A stretch of DNA of 64,000 nt. Origin: Hymenobacter sp. YC55 (GTDB lineage Bacteria > Bacteroidota > Bacteroidia > Cytophagales > Hymenobacteraceae). The notes below the pieces were generated by a model, which worked only from the letters and a program-made list of their open reading frames with translations, had not been told where the DNA came from and searched no databases. This document shows, in pieces, positions 60,610-64,000 of this stretch (positions within the stretch are counted from its first letter, which is position 1; each line of letters starts with the position of its first letter). The position numbers and the translations under genes were made by a program. The DNA is taken from the NCBI RefSeq assembly GCF_029433095.1, contig NZ_JARNTX010000002.1, forward strand, positions 310,001 through 374,000, in the 5' to 3' direction.

Positions 60610-61551
60610 ATGTCCACCCTTTCCTTCTTAAACACCATGGATGACAACCAACTCCTGCAGAACTATTCCGACCAAGAAAAAGCGGCCTATCTGAGTGTTA
60701 TTGCCAGCCTAGCTTCTGCTGACCGCGAGGCTTCCGCCGCCGAAATCGAGTTTCTGCAACAGCTAGCACACCAAGCGGGTCTTTCGGGCGGTGCCACGCA
60801 GCAAGTGTTGGCAGCAGCCAAAGACTCTACCAATCAAAGCGTACAAGCCAACTTAGATGCCCTGAGAGGCAGTGAGTTGCGCTTCTCTCTGATAACGGAC
60901 CTGATTAGTTTTGCTCGCGCCGATGGGGCGTATGCCAACGATGAGGAAGCTATGGTAAATAAAATTGCCAGCTACCTCGGCGTTAATCAGCAGCAAACCC
61001 AAGCTCTGGAGCAAGTGGTCGACCAAGCGGCCAGCGTACCGCACGATGCCAACGACCCGGCCAAGCAAGGCTTCCTGAGCGGCATTACCGATAAACTTTC
61101 CAATGTAGGCATTCCCAAAGGTGCCCTGATGGCGGGCCTGCTTGGCGTTGCCGCTCCCATGGTCCTTTCGCGGGTGATGGGCGGCCGTGGTGGTGCTATG
61201 GGCGGTGGCATGCTCGGCGGCAGCGGCTCGATGGGTGGCTTGCTCAGTGGTGCTATGGGTAGCGCCATGGGCGGCAGCTCGATGGGTGGCATGCTCGGTG
61301 GCTTGTTGGGCGGTGGCTTGCTGAGTGGGGTACTCGGTGGAGGCGGTGCCCAAAGCTCGTATGGCAATATACCGCAGCAAGGCTCGCACGTAGGCAGCGG
61401 TGGTCTTGGTTCCCTGATGTCTATTCTTGGGGGCCTTGGCGGCCAGCCAAACTCTGCTCCGCGTAGTGCTGGCGGCGGAGGGCTCGGCAGCTTGCTTGGC
61501 GGCGGTGGCGGTATGGGCAGCCTACTTGGCGGCCTACTCGGTGGCCGCTAA
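60610..61551 (+). CDS. TerB-like domain protein with glycine-rich membrane-like tail
   Basis: A 313-residue protein. Residues 20-145 have the helical TerB/DUF533 pattern (EKAAYLSVIASLASADREASAAEIEFL, LRFSLITDLISFARADGAYANDEEAMV). From about 165 on, the sequence is built of Gly, Met, Ser and Leu (GGMLGGLLGGGLLSG and the like), low complexity with hydrophobic character. TerB-like domains are met in tellurite and stress proteins; function here is unknown. ATG 60610 is taken; ATG 60637 (MDDNQLL) is equally possible. The repeats in the DNA at 61190-61350 code for the tail. Confidence 0.75.
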   Translation: MSTLSFLNTMDDNQLLQNYSDQEKAAYLSVIASLASADREASAAEIEFLQQLAHQAGLSGGATQQVLAAAKDSTNQSVQANLDALRGSELRFSLITDLISFARADGAYANDEEAMVNKIASYLGVNQQQTQALEQVVDQAASVPHDANDPAKQGFLSGITDKLSNVGIPKGALMAGLLGVAAPMVLSRVMGGRGGAMGGGMLGGSGSMGGLLSGAMGSAMGGSSMGGMLGGLLGGGLLSGVLGGGGAQSSYGNIPQQGSHVGSGGLGSLMSILGGLGGQPNSAPRSAGGGGLGSLLGGGGGMGSLLGGLLGGR

Positions 61552-61578
61552 TAACGCTTAGCAATTCAATTCAACACC

Positions 61579-61617
61579 AAAACGCCGGCTGTTCCTGATG
61601 GAGCAGCCGGCTTTTTG
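61579..61617 (+). terminator. Terminator after the TerB-like gene
   Basis: GCCGGCTG (61584-61591) pairs with CAGCCGGC (61604-61611), extended by AAAAC/TTTTT. Confidence 0.8.
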
Positions 61618-61711
61618 GTGGTCTGGAAGCTTGCGTAGTAAGTGCGCCTGCCGTTTTATGAATTGGCATTTCTTACGACGAGAGTATGTGCTCTGCCGTG
61701 AGGGAGACCAT

Positions 61712-62854
61712 CTAGCTGGATAGAGTAGGAGTGGCTGGATTGAGACTATCCGCTGGGTTAGTTAACTGCACGATGGTGGTGCCTGCGTTGGCAAACTGCC
61801 CGCCGTGCTGCTCTACTACCTCAATTAGACTGTAGTTAAGCGCTTCTTTCACGTCGAGGTATTCAATGTAGCTATCCGTGTGCACGAAGTACTGTACGGT
61901 CACTTCCCGGGCGGTAGGTGTGAGGGCGGCGAACTTCACTTCGGCCGGGTCCTCCACTAACGGGTGAGCTTCGATAACAGCACGGGCGCTTTCCACAATG
62001 GCTCGGAGCTGCTCGCTGGTTGTGCTCTGGCTCAGATTCAGCGTGAAGCTTACGCGCCGGGCGGTGCGCAACGAGAGGTTGTCGAGCGGTTTGTCGATCA
62101 TGCTCTTGTTGGGTACGGTTACGTAGCTTTTCTCGGCCGTGCGCAACCGGGTACTGCGGAAGCCTACTTTCTCTACGGTGCCCGTGATGCCCCCAACCGT
62201 CACCAACTCGCCCACTGCAAACGGCCGGTCGAGGAAGATGGTGAACGAGGCAATCAGGTTCTCTAAGCTTTCTTTGGCAGCAAAGGCCACGGCTAGGCCC
62301 CCGATACCCAAGCCCCCAATCAGGGCCGTCACGTTCACGCCGAACACCCGGCTTAGCATCACCAAGAACGTGAAGGTGATAACCAGCACTTTCAACAAGT
62401 CTTTGGCGAAAGGAATTAGCTGGTTGTTGAGGTGCGACGGGGTAGCTTCGGCACGGCGCTGAAACACCATAACGGCAAAGTCGATGACTCTGAGCATAAT
62501 CCAGCCGATACCCGAAAAAACGGCCAATTGAAACAGGCGGAAGAAGAACACCTTCACGGCCGGTTCGTTGTGCGTTATTTCGTTGCTACGCACTGGATAA
62601 TCAAGCACCTGGAACGCAAAGTAGGTGGTCACCAAAAAGATAACTACCGATAAGGGTTGAATAAGCAGTGCCTGAAAGTGGTGCTCAGCTACGCCCTCGG
62701 TTTTGGTGCGGATGAAGCGAAACAACAGCCTCGACAGTAGCCTCGACAGCAAGGTTTTGAAAGCGAAGCCAAACAACAGAATACCTACGCACCACAAATA
62801 AGACCGTACATCGTTGCCAAGGAAACGATAGTCCAGAAATTCGTGCAAAGTCAT
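61712..62854 (-). CDS. Small-conductance mechanosensitive channel (MscS family)
   Basis: A 380-residue channel starting at ATG 62854 (MTLHEFLDYRFLG). Four or five membrane helices precede the MscS core: pore helix VTALIGGLGIGGLAVAFAAKESLENL, beta domain RPFAVGELVTVGGITGTVEKVGFRSTRLRT and the following NKSMIDKPLDNLS. The C-terminal cytosolic alpha/beta cage (VQYFVHTDSYIEYLDVKEAL) is present. It opens on osmotic down-shock to let solutes out. Two codons upstream the frame is open to 62890, with unlikely start context. Confidence 0.93.
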   Translation of the reverse strand: MTLHEFLDYRFLGNDVRSYLWCVGILLFGFAFKTLLSRLLSRLLFRFIRTKTEGVAEHHFQALLIQPLSVVIFLVTTYFAFQVLDYPVRSNEITHNEPAVKVFFFRLFQLAVFSGIGWIMLRVIDFAVMVFQRRAEATPSHLNNQLIPFAKDLLKVLVITFTFLVMLSRVFGVNVTALIGGLGIGGLAVAFAAKESLENLIASFTIFLDRPFAVGELVTVGGITGTVEKVGFRSTRLRTAEKSYVTVPNKSMIDKPLDNLSLRTARRVSFTLNLSQSTTSEQLRAIVESARAVIEAHPLVEDPAEVKFAALTPTAREVTVQYFVHTDSYIEYLDVKEALNYSLIEVVEQHGGQFANAGTTIVQLTNPADSLNPATPTLSS

Positions 62855-62968
62855 CTTAAAGTAGTTGATGAATAACAAATAGTAGTACAAAACGAATAGG
62901 CTAACAGTTGAATTTCCTTAATTATCAAGCTGCTGCCCGTTACCAAAATCGTACCACTTGCATTAAAG

Positions 62969-64000
62969 CTATACAAGCTGCCGCAAAGCCATTTCAAAGG
63001 ACTTCTGCGCCAAACCCGTCGTAGCATCGCCTTGCTGACGAGTACGGGCCAAGGCTTGGCGGATTACGCGGGAAGTGTCGCCGAAAATAGCCTGGTCGGT
63101 AATTTCGGCGTTGGTTTCCATCAAGTAAGCAAACACGCGGGCCATGCCGCAGTTGGCAATGAAGTCGGGAATGACGGAGGTGTGCTGGTCGGCAAACTCA
63201 CCAGTCGGACCGAAGAATATTTCCGAATCCTGAAATGGCACGTTGGCTCCGCACGAAATAACTTCCAGTCCGCCCGCAATCAGCTGCTCTACCTGCGCCC
63301 GCGAAACCAGTCGGGACGAGGCGGCCGGAATAAAAATTTCCGCTCCGGACTGCCAGATCTGCTGATTGATTTGCTCGAACGATAAGAGGTTATCGGCCGT
63401 GAGGGCATTGCCGATGCGGTTAAGAAACAATGCCCGGATTTCTTCTAGTGTGAAGCCTTCGGGCCGCAACAGGCCACCGGCCCGGTCGATGATGCCAGTA
63501 ATACGCACGCCTTGGCTGGCAAGGTAGTAAGCCGCGGCAGCGCCCACGTTGCCCCAGCCTTGCACAATGGCGCGCTTACCGACCACCGACCGGCTACCCC
63601 AAAGCTCGTAGTAGTGCCGTACGGCTTCGGCTACGCCGTAGCCCGTAATCAGGTCGGCCACGGTGTACTTGCGGCGCAGGTCAGGCGTGAAGCTGGCGTC
63701 TTCTAGCACTTTCACCACGCCTTGGCGCAGTTGGCCTAGCTTCTGAATCTTTTGGGGCTCGGTGGCGCGGTAGTGCCCGTTCACGATGCCTTCCTGCGGG
63801 TGCCAGAGGCCGTAGTCTTCGGTGATGGGAATTACGTCGTGAATTTCGTCTACGTTCAGGTCGCCGCCGGTGCCATAGTACGCCTTGAGTAGAGGAATAA
63901 CGGCGCGGTACCACCGCTCCAGTACGCCCCGTTTGCGCGGGTCCTGCGGGTCGAAGTTGATTCCCGATTTAGCGCCGCCAATGGCCGGTCCAGATACCGT
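62969..64000 (-). CDS. Glutamate dehydrogenase (Glu/Leu/Phe/Val family), 5' end outside window
   Basis: 343 residues visible; the frame continues past the right edge. The N-terminal visible part is VSGPAIGGAKSGINFDP, where the Lys in GGAKSG is the family's catalytic lysine, followed by GTGGDLNVDEIHDV. The NAD(P) part has VQGWGNVGAAAAYYLASQG and the C-terminal part ends in a SFEMALRQL helix. Its features fit a glutamate-type dehydrogenase, but coenzyme and exact substrate are open. It differs clearly from the leucine dehydrogenase-like gene at 45500. The stop at 62969 is close to that of the MscS gene's upstream region. Confidence 0.9.
   Translation of the reverse strand, partial: TVSGPAIGGAKSGINFDPQDPRKRGVLERWYRAVIPLLKAYYGTGGDLNVDEIHDVIPITEDYGLWHPQEGIVNGHYRATEPQKIQKLGQLRQGVVKVLEDASFTPDLRRKYTVADLITGYGVAEAVRHYYELWGSRSVVGKRAIVQGWGNVGAAAAYYLASQGVRITGIIDRAGGLLRPEGFTLEEIRALFLNRIGNALTADNLLSFEQINQQIWQSGAEIFIPAASSRLVSRAQVEQLIAGGLEVISCGANVPFQDSEIFFGPTGEFADQHTSVIPDFIANCGMARVFAYLMETNAEITDQAIFGDTSRVIRQALARTRQQGDATTGLAQKSFEMALRQLV

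Noticed and set aside
61190..61540. Repeated GGTGGC/ATGGGC units
   Set aside because: In-frame coding repeats for the glycine-rich tail of the TerB-like protein; no spacers of constant length.

Overview
The window comes from a high-GC member of the Bacteroidota, most likely a Hymenobacter-like Cytophagales bacterium. This rests on several signs: the TAnnTTTG promoter element in front of tRNA genes; families largely confined to the phylum (DUF4293, DUF4476, DUF6660, the CzcA-TolC fusion, a PorE-like OmpA lipoprotein, a T9SS-type sorting domain); long leucine-rich signal peptides; and large intergenic palindromes of the type common in Hymenobacter. Genus is an inference; no rRNA gene is present.

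Layout. 1-10140: an accessory locus. A lipoprotein and a small DUF3592-like membrane protein precede a very large DUF3686/AAA+ 'DNA repair ATPase' whose reading frame is broken near 4.8 kb. After it lies an array in which short copies of the ATPase gene's last ~37 codons alternate with small DUF3592-like membrane protein genes, some intact and some decayed, interrupted by a serine hydrolase with a CBM48-like tail. This array is the most unusual thing in the window. 10.1-16.7 kb: a Tat-signal SDR oxidoreductase, a Gfo/Idh/MocA oxidoreductase, a TlpA-like thioredoxin lipoprotein or periplasmic protein, a DinB/YfiT enzyme and a second, membrane-anchored serine hydrolase. 16.9-23.1 kb: a heavy-metal efflux cluster (DUF6660 protein, CzcA-TolC fusion, CzcB adaptor). 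23.2-28.6 kb: small membrane protein, acyltransferase, tRNA-Phe, a two-gene Fe-S oxidoreductase unit with a 29-bp-arm palindrome between the genes, and a conserved hypothetical. 28.7-37.7 kb: PorE-like lipoprotein, DUF4476 protein, DUF4293 protein, thiolase, GNAT, truA, ABC exporter half, GyrI-like protein. 37.7-42.2 kb: an AT-rich block with a frameshifted outer-membrane barrel gene, a Zn-alcohol dehydrogenase with a partner membrane protein, two tRNA-Pro genes and a small protein that is little more than a T9SS-type C-terminal domain. 42.2-52.5 kb: DAO-family flavoprotein with an altered nucleotide-binding motif, a second ABC exporter half, leucine-type dehydrogenase, nusB, YtxH protein, NAD-isocitrate dehydrogenase, and the run DUF1573-yajC-YbbR-coaE. 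52.5-64 kb: GNAT-like protein, two tandem GT39-like membrane glycosyltransferases, two identical tRNA-Val genes, AsmA-like protein, TerB-like glycine-rich protein, MscS channel and a glutamate dehydrogenase cut by the right edge.

Three genes carry apparent breaks (ATPase frameshift, first array cassette amber codon, barrel frameshift). They may be real decay or assembly errors; resequencing or read mapping decides. No CRISPR array, transposase, phage gene or rRNA was seen.
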